Source: Candidatus Avimonas faecium (GTDB taxonomy: Bacteria > Bacillota > Clostridia > Oscillospirales > Acutalibacteraceae). Taken from it: a DNA stretch of 52,214 nt. Position 1 is the stretch's first letter, and every line of letters begins with the position of its first letter. A model generated the notes under the pieces. It did no database searches. It was not told the DNA's origin and saw only the letters and a list, made by a program, of their open reading frames with translations. Location of the stretch: assembly GCA_904419005.1 (NCBI GenBank), contig CAJFQI010000008.1:1-52214 (forward strand), written 5' to 3'. This document shows, in pieces, positions 15,160 through 24,107 of this stretch. The position numbers and the translations under genes were made by a program.

Positions 15160-16106
15160 TCTTTTCCTCTGCCTTCCGGCTCTCCCTCTGCGGCTGATCC
15201 TGCGGCGGGGCGGCGGAAGGCGGGGATTTCGGCTCGCAAGGAAGCCAGACGCGCTGGGCTTCCCATTTGGCCCGCCGGCCTGTCCGGCCCTGCCATCCTC
15301 AAGCGCGGGCAGGGGAGGCGGCAGGCTTGTCCGCCGGCCGCTTTTCCTTTGCCCGGCGGCAGGTGGGAGGATAGGGCATCCAGCGGCGGACGGGTTCGCG
15401 GACGGCGGGGCGGCTTGTTCGGTGCGGCGGCCCGCTCCGGCCTGGAGGGCCGCCGCTTACGGTAAGCGCGCCGCGATACATAGGAGCGGGAGATGTTCAG
15501 CCTGGCGGCGACCTCCCGCTGGGTGAGAGGGTCGCCCGTCAGCCCGTACCGCAGCTCGACGATTTCCCGTTCCCGGTCGTCGAGGATTTCCCGGATGTAG
15601 CGGTACAGCTTTTCGGCGTTGATCTTCCGGTCAATGTCTTCCACAATGGTGTCGTCCTGTGCGATTACGTCGCTGAGGGTGAGGGGATGCCCGTCCTTAT
15701 CGGTGTCGATCGGTTCGGAAAAGGAAACATCCTGTGCCGTTTTCTTCCCCGCCCGGAAGTGCATCAGGATCTCGTTTTCAATGCAGCGGGAGGCGTAGGT
15801 CGCCAGGCGGGTGCCCTTGGTGTAGTCAAAGGTATTGACCGCCTTGATCAGCCCGATGGTGCCGATTGAGATCAGGTCGTCCTGATCCCGGACCGAGCTG
15901 TAATACTTTTTGATGATGTGGGCGACCAGCCGCAGGTTATGCTCAATCAGATGGTTGCGGGCGTCCAGATCGCCGTGCTGCCGGTAGGCCTCCAGGCAGC
16001 GGCGTTCCTCCGCGGCGGGGAGGGGGCGGGGGAAGGAGCCGGAATTGACCACATGAAGCGCCATATAAAAGATATGGGAAAGGGAATTGAGCAGTTCAAG
16101 CAGCAT
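15132..16106 (-). CDS. sigK: sigK 5' part: pro-sigma-K interrupted at region 4.2, reading into the element
   Basis: Residues 1-212 are a full match in layout to mother-cell sigma-K. A hydrophobic pro-sequence (LLELLNSLSHIFYMALHV) comes before SGSFPRPL. Region 2 follows (NLRLVAHIIKKY, DLISIGTIGLIKAV, TYASRCIENEILMH), then region 4 (DDREREIVELRYGL, TQREVAARLNISRSYVSR). After the last R (15471-15473) similarity ends. The frame runs 112 more codons of Pro/Arg-rich sequence to 15132, which is element DNA. The missing end is at 187-286. The ATG at 16106 follows GGAGGT at 8-base spacing. Unlike C. difficile sigma-K, this one keeps a pro-sequence, so processing by a SpoIVFB-like protease is expected as well as excision. 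The unexcised product should be inactive because the DNA recognition helix is cut. Confidence 0.93.
   Translation of the reverse strand: MLLELLNSLSHIFYMALHVVNSGSFPRPLPAAEERRCLEAYRQHGDLDARNHLIEHNLRLVAHIIKKYYSSVRDQDDLISIGTIGLIKAVNTFDYTKGTRLATYASRCIENEILMHFRAGKKTAQDVSFSEPIDTDKDGHPLTLSDVIAQDDTIVEDIDRKINAEKLYRYIREILDDREREIVELRYGLTGDPLTQREVAARLNISRSYVSRRAYRKRRPSRPERAAAPNKPPRRPRTRPPLDALSSHLPPGKGKAAGGQACRLPCPRLRMAGPDRPAGQMGSPARLASLRAEIPAFRRPAAGSAAEGEPEGRGKDCLSTIFVV
15454..15468. repeat. Dyad beside the right attachment site
   Basis: CGCTTAC-G-GTAAGCG is a perfect 7-bp inverted repeat 3 bp inside the element from the 12-bp core. It may be a recombinase arm site. Confidence 0.45.
15472..15483. repeat. 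Right attachment-site core of the sigK intervening element
   Basis: This is the second copy of CGCGATACATAG, identical to 275-286 and in the same orientation. It falls at the codons for YVSR, where the sigK 5' part stops matching the family. Confidence 0.85.
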
Positions 16107-16146
16107 GGGACGTACCTCCAATTCTTCATTCCGTGGTTCCATTCCC

Positions 16147-16181
16147 ATCCTATGCAAAACGGCGCTTCCGCGTGCCTGTCC
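16147..16181 (-). promoter_or_regulatory. Possible sigma-E/SpoIIID-controlled region of sigK
   Basis: On the minus strand CATAGGAT (16154-16147) resembles a sigma-E -10 element. GGACAGGC (16181-16174) just upstream resembles the SpoIIID box (GGACAAG core). In B. subtilis sigK is transcribed by sigma-E with SpoIIID. No good -35 is visible, so this is weak. Confidence 0.3.
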
Positions 16182-16245
16182 GGGGCAAAAGGCCCTGTTG
16201 GACGGCCTTTCAACGCTGGCCGAAGGCGGGCCGGCCCCGCCGCGT

Positions 16246-16680
16246 TTATTCCGGCATATCCATATCCAAGCCTATCCCGTCGTTGTCGATGTATTCCCCG
16301 GTGCGGAAGCGCATCCGCAGCCGCTCCCGCTCCACCTGCTCGTCGAGCGCTTCCTTAAAATCCTTGGAGTTGCGGATGTTGTGGATGCAGAGGTTGGGGT
16401 GGGTCTTGTCCGAGGATATCACCTGCACGCTGCCTAAGCCGAAGAGCTTCTGAAGCAGGTTGCGGCTTAAGGTGGTGTCCATCACCCGGTACAGCAGGAT
16501 GTCGTTGATCACAGTGGTAAAGAACCCGGTTTTCAGCTCCAGCTTTTTGGGGGAAAGGGTATAGGTGGTAAAGGTAAAGGGGAGCCCGAAAAAGAGGAGG
16601 CGCTTGCGCTCCGTCCATTCAAAATCCTCCTCCGGCTGCTCAATCTCGTCCGGAATGCCGTTGCGGTTCTGATCGTTCAT
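16246..16680 (-). CDS. Bacterial PH-domain (bPH2-type) protein
   Basis: This 144-residue soluble protein has a short acidic N-terminus (MNDQNRNGIPDEIEQPEED). One bacterial pleckstrin-homology-like domain follows (about residues 35-130: TYTLSPKKLELKTGFFTTVINDILLYRVMDTTLSR, described by its FFTT and LYRV cores). The IPLYRI-like segment DILLYRVMD is typical of the YdbS/YdbT-type bPH2 fold. There is no membrane segment, unlike many relatives. The ATG at 16680 has a strong ribosome site, AAAGGAGG. The frame is open 62 codons further up, but that stretch holds the promoter. It lies 139 bp before sigK on the same strand. Its function is unknown. Confidence 0.75.
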   Translation of the reverse strand: MNDQNRNGIPDEIEQPEEDFEWTERKRLLFFGLPFTFTTYTLSPKKLELKTGFFTTVINDILLYRVMDTTLSRNLLQKLFGLGSVQVISSDKTHPNLCIHNIRNSKDFKEALDEQVERERLRMRFRTGEYIDNDGIGLDMDMPE

Positions 16681-16732
16681 CAAAAAGCCTCCTTTTTGTA
16701 CGGCCGCCCGGCCGTCTGCCGTCTTTACGGGT

Positions 16733-16741
16733 ATTATACCA
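16733..16741 (-). promoter_or_regulatory. Extended -10 promoter of the PH-domain gene
   Basis: The minus strand has TGGTATAAT, a perfect extended -10 element, about 55 bp before the start codon. No convincing -35 was found. Confidence 0.55.
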
Positions 16742-16999
16742 GAAGGCGGGCCAAAACGCGACGGTTTTCGCACAGCTTGGCGGGAGATTTTTCTAACCGG
16801 TTTTTTACGGGAATTCGACATGGTTTTTACCCGGAGCGGGATATAATAAACCGGTTCGGCCCCCATTTGCCGGCGGGCGGCGGGAAGCCGGCGCCCGGAT
16901 CTTCAAGGATCAATAGGGGTAAATTGGTCATGGTTGTACAAAACGTCCAAACATTGCCAGGGACTGCTGGACAGGTTTTCAGAAAAAATACAAAAAGAC

Positions 17000-17028
17000 T
17001 TGCGTTTTCCCTTACTAATTGATAAAAT
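17000..17028 (+). promoter_or_regulatory. Sigma-A promoter of the glycogen operon
   Basis: TTGCGT, 17 bases, TAAAAT, 128 bp before the glgB start. The surrounding 100 bp are AT-rich compared with the rest of the window. Divergent to the PH-domain promoter. Confidence 0.7.
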
Positions 17029-17155
17029 AAAGGAAGAATTCTCCATCGCCCAAATCGCCGGGCGCCGTCCGCTTCCCGCGGGGCTCCGCCCGGCCCGCTT
17101 CCCTTGGGAGGACGCGGGATTTTCCAGCGTGGGCTGCGGAAAGGAAGGGGTACGG

Positions 17156-19162
17156 ATGAAAGACCATGTATCACCGGAATGGGAGCAGGCCGCCCGCCTG
17201 TTCCATCAGGGGACGGATACAAACGCCTACGAATGGCTGGGCTGCCATTACCTGGGAGGGGACACCTATGTGTTCCGTACCTGGGCGCCCGGCGCCGAGA
17301 GCGTCTGCCTGGCCGGCGATTTCAACGGCTGGGACGCCGCGGCCGCGCCGATGCAGCGGGTGACGCAGGCAGGCGTATGGGAGTGCACGGTTTCAGGGCT
17401 TCAGGAATACGACAACTACAAATACTGTATTACTGGGCAGGACGGAGAAATGCGGATGAAATCCGACCCCTACGGCTTTCACTTTGAAACCCGCCCGGCC
17501 AATTCCTCCCGCGTCTACCGGCTGGACGGCTACGAATGGGGGGACGCCGACTGGTTCCGGCGCAAGGCGGAGAATACGATCTATGACTGCCCGGTCAATA
17601 TTTACGAGCTGCACCTCGGCTCCTGGCGTCGGTACCCGGACGGCAACGTGTTTTCCTACGGCAAGCTGGCGGACGAGCTGATCCCCTATGTGCAGGAGAT
17701 GGGCTATACCCACATTGAGCTGCTGCCGGTCATGGAATACCCCTACGATGGTTCATGGGGCTACCAGGTGACGGGGTATTACGCCCCCACCTCCCGCTAT
17801 GGCGCGCCCAAGGACTTCATGGCGTTTGTGGACCGCTTCCACCAGGCGGGGATCGGCGTCATTGTGGACTGGGTGCCCGCCCATTTCCCGAAGGACGCCT
17901 GCGGGCTGTACCGGTACGACGGGTCGGCGTGCTACGAGTATGCCGACCCGCGCAAGGGGGAGCATTACGAGTGGGGGACCTGCGTGTTTGACTACGCCCG
18001 CCCCGAGGTGCGCAGCTTCCTGGTCAGCAACGCGCTGTTCTGGCTGGAAAAATACCACGTCGACGGCCTGCGGGTGGACGCGGTGGCGTCAATGCTGTAC
18101 CTGGATTACAACCGCCGGGACGGGGAGTGGGTCCCGAACCAATACGGGGGCAAGGAGAACCTTGAGGCTGTGGACTTCCTCCGGAAGCTCAACGAGGCGG
18201 TGTTTGCCGCCCACCCCAAGGCGATGATGATCGCGGAGGAATCCACCTCCTGGCCGCTGGTGTCCCGGCCGACCAGCATGGGCGGCCTCGGCTTTAACTA
18301 CAAGTGGAACATGGGCTGGATGAACGATATGCTCCGGTACATGTCCCTGGACCCGCTGGCCCGCAAATACAACCACGACAGCCTGACCTTCTCCTTCTTT
18401 TACGCCTTTTCGGAGAATTTCGTGCTCCCCGTCTCCCACGACGAGGTGGTGCACGGCAAGGGCTCGCTCATCGGCAAGATGCCCGGCAGCTACGAGGAGA
18501 AGTTTGCCAGCGTGCGCGCCTTTTTGGGGTATATGATGGCTCATCCCGGCAAAAAGCTGCTGTTCATGGGCTGCGAATTCGGGCAGTTTAAGGAATGGGA
18601 TTTTGAGAGCGGGCTGGATTGGCTCCTGCTTGATTATGAGAGCCACCGGATGCTCCGGCATTTCACCAAGTCCCTCAACCACTTTTACCTTGAGAGCCCC
18701 GCGCTCTGGGAGAACGACTTTTCCTGGGAGGGCTTCTCCTGGATCGCCCACGACGACTATACCCAGAGCGTGATCTGCTTCCGCCGGATTGACCACCGGG
18801 GGGGCGAGCTGATTGTCGTATGCAATTTTACCCCGGTAAAGCGGGAAAACTACCGGATCGGCGTGCCGGTGCACGGCACCTATACCGAGGTGTTCAACAC
18901 CGACGCGGCGGAGTTCGGGGGCGGCGGCGCGCTCAACGGCACCGTTGACAGCGAGCGCAAGGAGATGCACGGCTTTGACCAGTCCCTCTCGCTGACCCTG
19001 CCGCCCCTGTCGGTGCTGTACCTCAAGCTGAAAAAGGCCAAGCCGTCCCGCCGTTCCATCACCTCCCAGGCCGGCCGCAAAGCCGCGGGCAGCTCGGGCA
19101 AGGCCGGCAAAAAGGCGCCGGCGAAAAAAACGGGGACGAAAAAGGCCGGGAAGGCGGAATAA
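17156..19162 (+). CDS. glgB: 1,4-alpha-glucan branching enzyme GlgB
   Basis: This 668-residue GH13 enzyme makes alpha-1,6 branches in glycogen. The N-terminal CBM48 part includes [22 protein letters not shown]. The catalytic barrel has [11 protein letters not shown], nucleophile motif [12 protein letters not shown], acid/base motif IAEESTSW and [12 protein letters not shown]. After the normal C-terminal beta domain (LSVLYLKLK) an extra tail of about 45 residues is rich in Lys, Ala and Ser ([20 protein letters not shown]), like a histone tail. The start at 17156 follows AAGGGG. The open frame upstream to 16934 covers the promoter and is not coding. It is the first gene of glgBCDA. Confidence 0.95.
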   Translation: MKDHVSPEWEQAARLFHQGTDTNAYEWLGCHYLGGDTYVFRTWAPGAESVCLAGDFNGWDAAAAPMQRVTQAGVWECTVSGLQEYDNYKYCITGQDGEMRMKSDPYGFHFETRPANSSRVYRLDGYEWGDADWFRRKAENTIYDCPVNIYELHLGSWRRYPDGNVFSYGKLADELIPYVQEMGYTHIELLPVMEYPYDGSWGYQVTGYYAPTSRYGAPKDFMAFVDRFHQAGIGVIVDWVPAHFPKDACGLYRYDGSACYEYADPRKGEHYEWGTCVFDYARPEVRSFLVSNALFWLEKYHVDGLRVDAVASMLYLDYNRRDGEWVPNQYGGKENLEAVDFLRKLNEAVFAAHPKAMMIAEESTSWPLVSRPTSMGGLGFNYKWNMGWMNDMLRYMSLDPLARKYNHDSLTFSFFYAFSENFVLPVSHDEVVHGKGSLIGKMPGSYEEKFASVRAFLGYMMAHPGKKLLFMGCEFGQFKEWDFESGLDWLLLDYESHRMLRHFTKSLNHFYLESPALWENDFSWEGFSWIAHDDYTQSVICFRRIDHRGGELIVVCNFTPVKRENYRIGVPVHGTYTEVFNTDAAEFGGGGALNGTVDSERKEMHGFDQSLSLTLPPLSVLYLKLKKAKPSRRSITSQAGRKAAGSSGKAGKKAPAKKTGTKKAGKAE

Positions 19163-19309
19163 CCGCCCGGCAGGCCGCATAGGCTGGGAATGGGGACGGC
19201 CTGTCCCTCTTTCCCGCCGGGAAGGGCCTCTCGCCCCATGGACCGGGCAGAGCAAAACCGGCGCGCCGAAAAGCGCCGCCGGGCAGTGATATACAAGGAG
19301 GAATCCAAG

Positions 19310-20524
19310 ATGTTTCGCAAACAGGAATGTGTGGCCATGCTGCTGGCCGGCGGGCAGGGAAGCCGGCTGTATGCGCTTACCCGCAACCTGGCCAAGCCGG
19401 CCGTCCCGTACGGCGGCAAATACCGGATCATTGACTTCCCGCTGTCCAACTGCGTCAACTCCGGCATTGAGACGGTGGGGGTGCTAACCCAGTACCAGCC
19501 GCTGGTGCTTAACGACTACATAGGCTCCGGCCAGCCCTGGGACCTTGACCGGATGAACGCGGGCGTCCATGTGCTTCCGCCCTACCAGGGCAAGAAGGGG
19601 GCGGACTGGTACAAGGGGACGGCCAACGCGATTTACCAGAATATGGCATTTATTGAACGGTACAGCCCCGAATACGTCCTGGTCCTCTCCGGCGATCATA
19701 TTTACAAGATGGATTATTCCAAGATGATTGAGGCGCATAAAAAGAACAACGCCGACTGCACCATCGCCGTCATTGAGGTGGAGATGTCCGAGGCCAGCCG
19801 CTTCGGCATCCTGAACACCAACCCGGACGGCTCGATCTACGAATTTGAAGAGAAGCCCGCCCATCCCAAGAGCAACCTGGCCTCTATGGGCATCTATGTC
19901 TTTACCTGGGACAAGCTCCGCCGGTACCTGACCGAGGACGAGAACGACCCGACCTCTTCCAACGATTTCGGAAAGAACGTCATTCCGGCCATGCTGAAGG
20001 CCGGGGAGAGGATGTATGTATACCGTTTCTCCGGCTACTGGAAGGATGTCGGGACCATCGATTCCCTGTGGGAGGCGAATATGGACCTGCTCAACCCCAA
20101 GGTGCCGCTGGACCTGTCGGTGCCGGACTGGAAGATTTACTCCCGCAACCCCGGCCTGCCGCCCCATTATGTGGGGGAGGGCGCCGTGGTGCAGAACAGC
20201 ATGATCTCCGAGGGCAGCAACATCTACGGCACGGTCGATTTCTCGGTCCTGTTTTCCGGCGTCACGGTGGAGGCTGGCGCCGAGGTGCGGGATTCGATCC
20301 TGATGCCGGGCGCCCGGGTGAAGGCCGGCGCCAAGGTGCAGTATGCGATCGTGGCGGAAAACGCCGTGATCGGCGAGGGGGCGTCGGTCGGCTCCCGCCC
20401 GGAGGAGACGGAGAAGATTGAGGACTGGGGGGTCGCGGTGGTGGCCTCCGGCGTGACGGTCGGGCGGGGCTGCGCCGTCCCGCCCAAGGGCATGGTGGAC
20501 AGCGATTTGGAGGACGTGCAGTAA
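19310..20524 (+). CDS. glgC: Glucose-1-phosphate adenylyltransferase GlgC
   Basis: This 404-residue enzyme makes ADP-glucose from glucose-1-phosphate and ATP, the committed step of glycogen synthesis. The nucleotidyltransferase signature [14 protein letters not shown] is at the N-terminus. Then come [19 protein letters not shown], the metal site [16 protein letters not shown] and the sugar site SGYWKDVGT. The C-terminal left-handed beta helix is visible in hexapeptide-like repeats ([22 protein letters not shown]). AGGAGG lies 8 bases before the ATG. It lies 147 bp after glgB and 100 bp before glgD. Confidence 0.95.
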   Translation: MFRKQECVAMLLAGGQGSRLYALTRNLAKPAVPYGGKYRIIDFPLSNCVNSGIETVGVLTQYQPLVLNDYIGSGQPWDLDRMNAGVHVLPPYQGKKGADWYKGTANAIYQNMAFIERYSPEYVLVLSGDHIYKMDYSKMIEAHKKNNADCTIAVIEVEMSEASRFGILNTNPDGSIYEFEEKPAHPKSNLASMGIYVFTWDKLRRYLTEDENDPTSSNDFGKNVIPAMLKAGERMYVYRFSGYWKDVGTIDSLWEANMDLLNPKVPLDLSVPDWKIYSRNPGLPPHYVGEGAVVQNSMISEGSNIYGTVDFSVLFSGVTVEAGAEVRDSILMPGARVKAGAKVQYAIVAENAVIGEGASVGSRPEETEKIEDWGVAVVASGVTVGRGCAVPPKGMVDSDLEDVQ

Positions 20525-20624
20525 GGCCGCCGGCCGGAAAACGATTCTCGGGAACGCCTTCCCGGCGCCGCGCCTACAGGGCGGCCCTCCGGGGCGGGTT
20601 TTCCCAGAAAGGAAGGAATACAGG

Positions 20625-21737
20625 ATGCGCAATAACAATGTCATCGGGATCTTGTTCCCCAATATGCACGACGAGGCGCTGCCCGCCCTGACCGGTGTGC
20701 GCCCCTTCGGCTCGATCCCCTTCGGAGGCCGGTACCGCCTGATCGACTTTGCCCTGTCCAACCTGGTCAACGCGGGCATCGCCAAGGTGGGGATCGTCAC
20801 CAAGGACAATTACCAGTCGCTGATGGACCACATCGGCTCGGGCAAGGCGTGGGACCTTTCCCGCAAAAACGAGGGGCTCTATTTCCTCCCGCCGGTCGCC
20901 GTCAGCGATGAGCTGTACGCCGGGCGGATCGCTACCCTGAGGGGGATCCGTCCCTTCTTCCGCAATTCAAAGGAGGAGTATGTGATCCTCTCGGACTGCC
21001 ATGTGGTCGGCAACATCGATTATGACGCGATGCTTGACGCCCATCTGGAATCCGGTGCGGACATCACGGTCGCCTGCAAGCACGGCGATATTCCCCAGCT
21101 CAACGACAACCTCCTGCTGTGGATGGGGGAGGACGGCCGGGTCAACGACATCATGCTGGGCAACTGCATGGCGGAGGAATGCGATTACGGGCTGGGGCTG
21201 TACATCCTGCGCAAGGACCTGCTCACCCGCCTGCTTGACGCCGCGGCCAGCCGGAACCAGATGAATTTTGAGCGGGATATCCTCCTGCGCCATATGGACG
21301 ACCTGAAAATCTGCGGGTACCGCGTGCCGGAATATACGGCGGTGATCTCGTCGCCCCAGAGCTATTTCCGCGCGAACATGGAGCTGCTCAACCCCGCGGT
21401 GAGGGAGGCCTTGTTCCAGCCGCTGCGCCCGATCTATACCAAGGTGCGGGACGCCGCGCCGGCCAAGTACGGGCTGTATGCGTCGGTGTCCAATTCCCTG
21501 GTGGCCGACGGCTGCTTCATAGAGGGCGAGGTCCGCAATTCAATCCTGTTCCGCGACGTGCGGATCGCGCGGGACACCCACATTGAGAACAGCATCGTAA
21601 TGCAGGGGGCGATCATCTGCGAAAAGACCTCCTTAAACTGCGCGGTGCTTGATAAGGACGTGGTCATCAAGGCCAGCCGGAACCTGAGCGGGGCGGAGGA
21701 CTACCCCCTCTTCATTGACAAGGGCACCGTCGTCTGA
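20625..21737 (+). CDS. glgD: GlgD, regulatory/partner subunit of glucose-1-phosphate adenylyltransferase
   Basis: This 370-residue GlgC paralogue is typical of Firmicutes. It keeps the fold (FGGRYRLIDFALSNLVNAGI, ILSDCHVVGNIDY, C-terminal hexapeptide repeats IEGEVRNSILFRDVRI). It lacks the GGQGSRL nucleotide loop, having ILFPNMHDEALPALT instead, so it is not expected to be catalytic alone. In B. subtilis GlgC and GlgD form a more active hetero-complex. AGGAAGG precedes the ATG. It lies between glgC and glgA, 34 bp before glgA. Confidence 0.94.
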   Translation: MRNNNVIGILFPNMHDEALPALTGVRPFGSIPFGGRYRLIDFALSNLVNAGIAKVGIVTKDNYQSLMDHIGSGKAWDLSRKNEGLYFLPPVAVSDELYAGRIATLRGIRPFFRNSKEEYVILSDCHVVGNIDYDAMLDAHLESGADITVACKHGDIPQLNDNLLLWMGEDGRVNDIMLGNCMAEECDYGLGLYILRKDLLTRLLDAAASRNQMNFERDILLRHMDDLKICGYRVPEYTAVISSPQSYFRANMELLNPAVREALFQPLRPIYTKVRDAAPAKYGLYASVSNSLVADGCFIEGEVRNSILFRDVRIARDTHIENSIVMQGAIICEKTSLNCAVLDKDVVIKASRNLSGAEDYPLFIDKGTVV

Positions 21738-21771
21738 CGCCGTACCCGCCGAGAAAGGAGCGAATCATCGT

Positions 21772-23196
21772 ATGAAGGTGTTGTTTGTTACCAGCGAGGC
21801 GGTCCCCTTTGCCGCTTCCGGCGGCCTGGCCGACGTATCCGGGGCGCTGCCCCACGCGCTGCGGGAGCGGCTGGTCGGCTGCCGGGTGGTGCTGCCGCTG
21901 TATGAGAGCGTGCCGCAGGAGCTCAGGGAGAACATGACGTTCCTGACCAGCCTGTCGGTGCCGGTCGCCTGGCGGCGGCAGTACTGCGGCGTGTTTGAGG
22001 CGCGGTACAACGGGGTGATTTACTACCTGCTGGACAACCAGTATTATTTCAAGCGTCCCGGCCTGTACGGGCATTACGACGACGCCGAGCGGTTCGCCTT
22101 CCTGTCCCGCGCGGCGCTGGAGATGCTCAGCTGCATTGATTTTAAGCCGGATATCCTCCACGCTAACGATTGGCAGTGCGCGCTGGTGCCGGTGTATTAC
22201 TCCCTGTTTTATGCGCAGCGGGAGGGGTATGAAAATATCAAGACCGTGTTCACCATCCACAACATCCAGTACCAGGGCAAATACGGCATGGAAATCCTGG
22301 AGGATGTGTTCGGCATCCCGCAGGACGCCCGCTCGCTGGTCGAGCAGGACGGCTGCGTCAACCTGATGAAGGGCGCGATTGAAACCGCCCACAAGGTCAC
22401 GACCGTCAGCCCGACCTATGCCAAGGAGATCCTTGACCCCTGGTATTCCCACGGCCTGGACAGCATCCTGCGGGCCCGGGAATGGAAGCTGACCGGGATT
22501 TTGAACGGGATTGACACCGTCAGCTACGACCCGGCCACCGACCCCGACATCTACGCCCACTATTCGGCGGATGACCCGGCCGGCAAGGCGGAAAACAAGC
22601 GCGCCCTGCAGGAGCGGCTGAGCCTCCCGCTCCGCGCCGACGTGCCGATGATTGCGATGGTCACCCGGCTGGTCTCCCACAAGGGGCTGGACCTGGTCAA
22701 ATATGTGCTGGGCGAGCTGCTGCAGGAGGACGTGCAGTTTGTGCTGCTCGGCTCCGGCGACTGGGTGTACGAAAACTTCTTCCGGGAGATGCAGGACCGC
22801 TTCCCGGACAAGATGCGGTACTGCTACGGCTTTGTGCCTGAACTGGCCCGCAAAATCTACGCGGCGGGGGACATCTTCCTCATGCCATCCAAGAGCGAGC
22901 CGTGCGGCCTTTCCCAGATGGTGGCCTGCCGGTACGGCACCGTCCCCGTGGTGCGGGAGACCGGCGGCCTCAAGGACAGCATCACCGACTGCGGCGACGG
23001 GCAGGGGCTGGGCTTTACCTTTAAAACCTACAACGCCAACGATATGCTCTACGCCCTGCACCGCTCCCTGGGAGCCTATGCCAATAAGCACGACTGGCCC
23101 GTCCTGGTTGACCGCGCCATGCGGGCCGACTTCAGCTGGGGACGCTCGGCCAACGAGTATATCCGCCTCTACCGTTCGCTGGTTAAGGAGGGGTAA
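21772..23196 (+). CDS. glgA: Glycogen synthase GlgA
   Basis: This 474-residue GT5 glycosyltransferase extends alpha-1,4-glucan from ADP-glucose. The N-terminus MKVLFVTSEAVPFAASGGLADV is the ADP-glucose-binding start of the family (core SEAVPF and SGGLADV). Most members have a lysine two residues before the GG (KTGGL or KSGGL). Here it is alanine, which is unusual. HANDWQ, TIHNIQYQG, the linker VTRLVSHKGLDL and the C-terminal PSKSEPCGLSQM motif are intact. The start at 21772 has AAAGGAG upstream. It is the last gene of the operon, followed by a strong terminator at 23252. Confidence 0.95.
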   Translation: MKVLFVTSEAVPFAASGGLADVSGALPHALRERLVGCRVVLPLYESVPQELRENMTFLTSLSVPVAWRRQYCGVFEARYNGVIYYLLDNQYYFKRPGLYGHYDDAERFAFLSRAALEMLSCIDFKPDILHANDWQCALVPVYYSLFYAQREGYENIKTVFTIHNIQYQGKYGMEILEDVFGIPQDARSLVEQDGCVNLMKGAIETAHKVTTVSPTYAKEILDPWYSHGLDSILRAREWKLTGILNGIDTVSYDPATDPDIYAHYSADDPAGKAENKRALQERLSLPLRADVPMIAMVTRLVSHKGLDLVKYVLGELLQEDVQFVLLGSGDWVYENFFREMQDRFPDKMRYCYGFVPELARKIYAAGDIFLMPSKSEPCGLSQMVACRYGTVPVVRETGGLKDSITDCGDGQGLGFTFKTYNANDMLYALHRSLGAYANKHDWPVLVDRAMRADFSWGRSANEYIRLYRSLVKEG

Positions 23197-23251
23197 CGCG
23201 GCCTCCCGAGGGGCCGGTCGCAGCGATCGCCGGGATGGTCCGGAAAATTTT

Positions 23252-23294
23252 AAGGGGGCTGCTGCAAAACGAAGCCTTTTGCAGCAGCCCCCTT
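23252..23294. terminator. Bidirectional terminator after glgA
   Basis: A perfect 18-bp stem (AAGGGGGCTGCTGCAAAA and its complement) with a 7-base loop. It serves glgA and the convergent membrane-protein gene. Confidence 0.9.
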
Positions 23295-23379
23295 TGGCTT
23301 TGGAAAAGGGACAAAAACCGGGCGGCATGGGCGTGAGCGGCGCCGCCCGCTTCTCCGGAGGGCGCTTCCCCGCCGCGGT

Positions 23380-23874
23380 TCAGGGGGCCGGGCTGGAAAA
23401 TACGGTGCGCAGGAGGGATTCCAGGACAACGCAGCCTGAGAGAAAAGGGATAAAGAAGAGCAGGGCGCTAAAAATATCAAAGAGGATGCCCGGGACAGAC
23501 GGACGCTTTCTCCGCAGCCAGGCATAGAGGGCCAGGAGCAGGACAAACCCCAGGAGGCTCAGCATACCGACGAGCATATAGCCCGGATAGGTTCGGGGAT
23601 GCTGCGCTGTGACGCCCCATCCCAGGATAATATATGCGCCCAAGGCGCTGTAAGCCCCCGATGCGCCCAGGGCAGACAGCCCCATCGCTGCGCCGGTGGT
23701 TTTCACCGAGCAGCCGGCTGCGACGGCTTTGTAAAGGAGCAGGGCCAGGAGGCTCCCCGCCAGGAGGGCCGCGCCGAAAAGGGCGAGGAAGCCGAAGATC
23801 CCATGTCGGTCGGAAAAGAGGGAACCGGCCGCGTCCCACCCGGCTTTTGCCTGCGCGCCGCCCGGCAGGCCCAT
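23380..23874 (-). CDS. Unknown integral membrane protein (start uncertain)
   Basis: The frame encodes a strongly hydrophobic protein with four clear membrane segments. These are around GIFGFLALFGAALLAGSL, MGLSALGASGAYSALGAY, MLVGMLSLLGFVLLLALY and ILFDIFSALLFFIPFLSG. Short basic loops (WLRRKRPS) suit a cytoplasmic turn. No family is recognised. The first ATG is at 23874 without a ribosome site. The same frame carries another hydrophobic stretch upstream (LGIGLLTPYFLQ) and is open to a TTG at 24033, overlapping the nagA promoter. The true start may be upstream or the gene may have lost it. It converges on glgA and shares its terminator. The even hydrophobic pattern makes coding likely, but this is the least certain protein call in this part. 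Confidence 0.5.
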   Translation of the reverse strand: MGLPGGAQAKAGWDAAGSLFSDRHGIFGFLALFGAALLAGSLLALLLYKAVAAGCSVKTTGAAMGLSALGASGAYSALGAYIILGWGVTAQHPRTYPGYMLVGMLSLLGFVLLLALYAWLRRKRPSVPGILFDIFSALLFFIPFLSGCVVLESLLRTVFSSPAP

Positions 23875-23989
23875 CGCCGAATGCTGGAGGAAATAGGGCG
23901 TAAGCAGCCCGATCCCCAGGCGGAGGCGCCCGGCCGCTTTGGGGCGGCGCTCGGCGGCGGAAAAGGCACGGCGTCCGGCCGTTTTCCTC

Positions 23990-24018
23990 TTTTCATCCGG
24001 GCAGGGGGAGGGTATAAT
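23990..24018 (+). promoter_or_regulatory. Promoter of nagA
   Basis: TTTTCA, 17 bases, TATAAT, 90 bp before the nagA start. The -10 is perfect and the -35 weak. Confidence 0.6.
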
Positions 24019-24107
24019 GAAGATATAACCCAAGCGGCCGCAAAAAAAGAAATGCGGCGCCGCCCGAAGCCCAGGGCTGCCTGTAAATTTGTAGGAGGGA
24101 AAGCCAT

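Larger units (their letters stand above)
275..15483. mobile_element. Skin-like sigK intervening element (about 15.2 kb) carrying a type 4 BREX system
   Basis: The element is bounded by two copies of CGCGATACATAG in direct orientation, each inside half of sigK. One period (one repeat plus the interior) is 15197 bp. A large serine recombinase sits 68 bp from the left repeat, the usual place for the integrase of such an element. Removing one period restores an in-frame sigma-K. Skin elements of Bacillus subtilis and Clostridioides difficile are known to interrupt sigK and to be excised in the mother cell by a serine recombinase. The cargo here is a type 4 BREX operon with an added cysteine desulfurase, a 37-residue protein and the recombinase. 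All genes lie on the minus strand, like sigK. Circularisation and mother-cell timing are inferred and not visible in the sequence. Confidence 0.88.

Noticed and set aside
15132..15470. sigK having a simple frameshift near its 3' end
   Set aside because: No other frame near 15470 gives the sigma-K end; the exact end is found at 187-273 next to an identical 12-mer, so interruption explains it better.
21712..23328. 538-codon minus-strand frame opposite glgA
   Set aside because: Shadow of glgA; crosses the glgA terminator.
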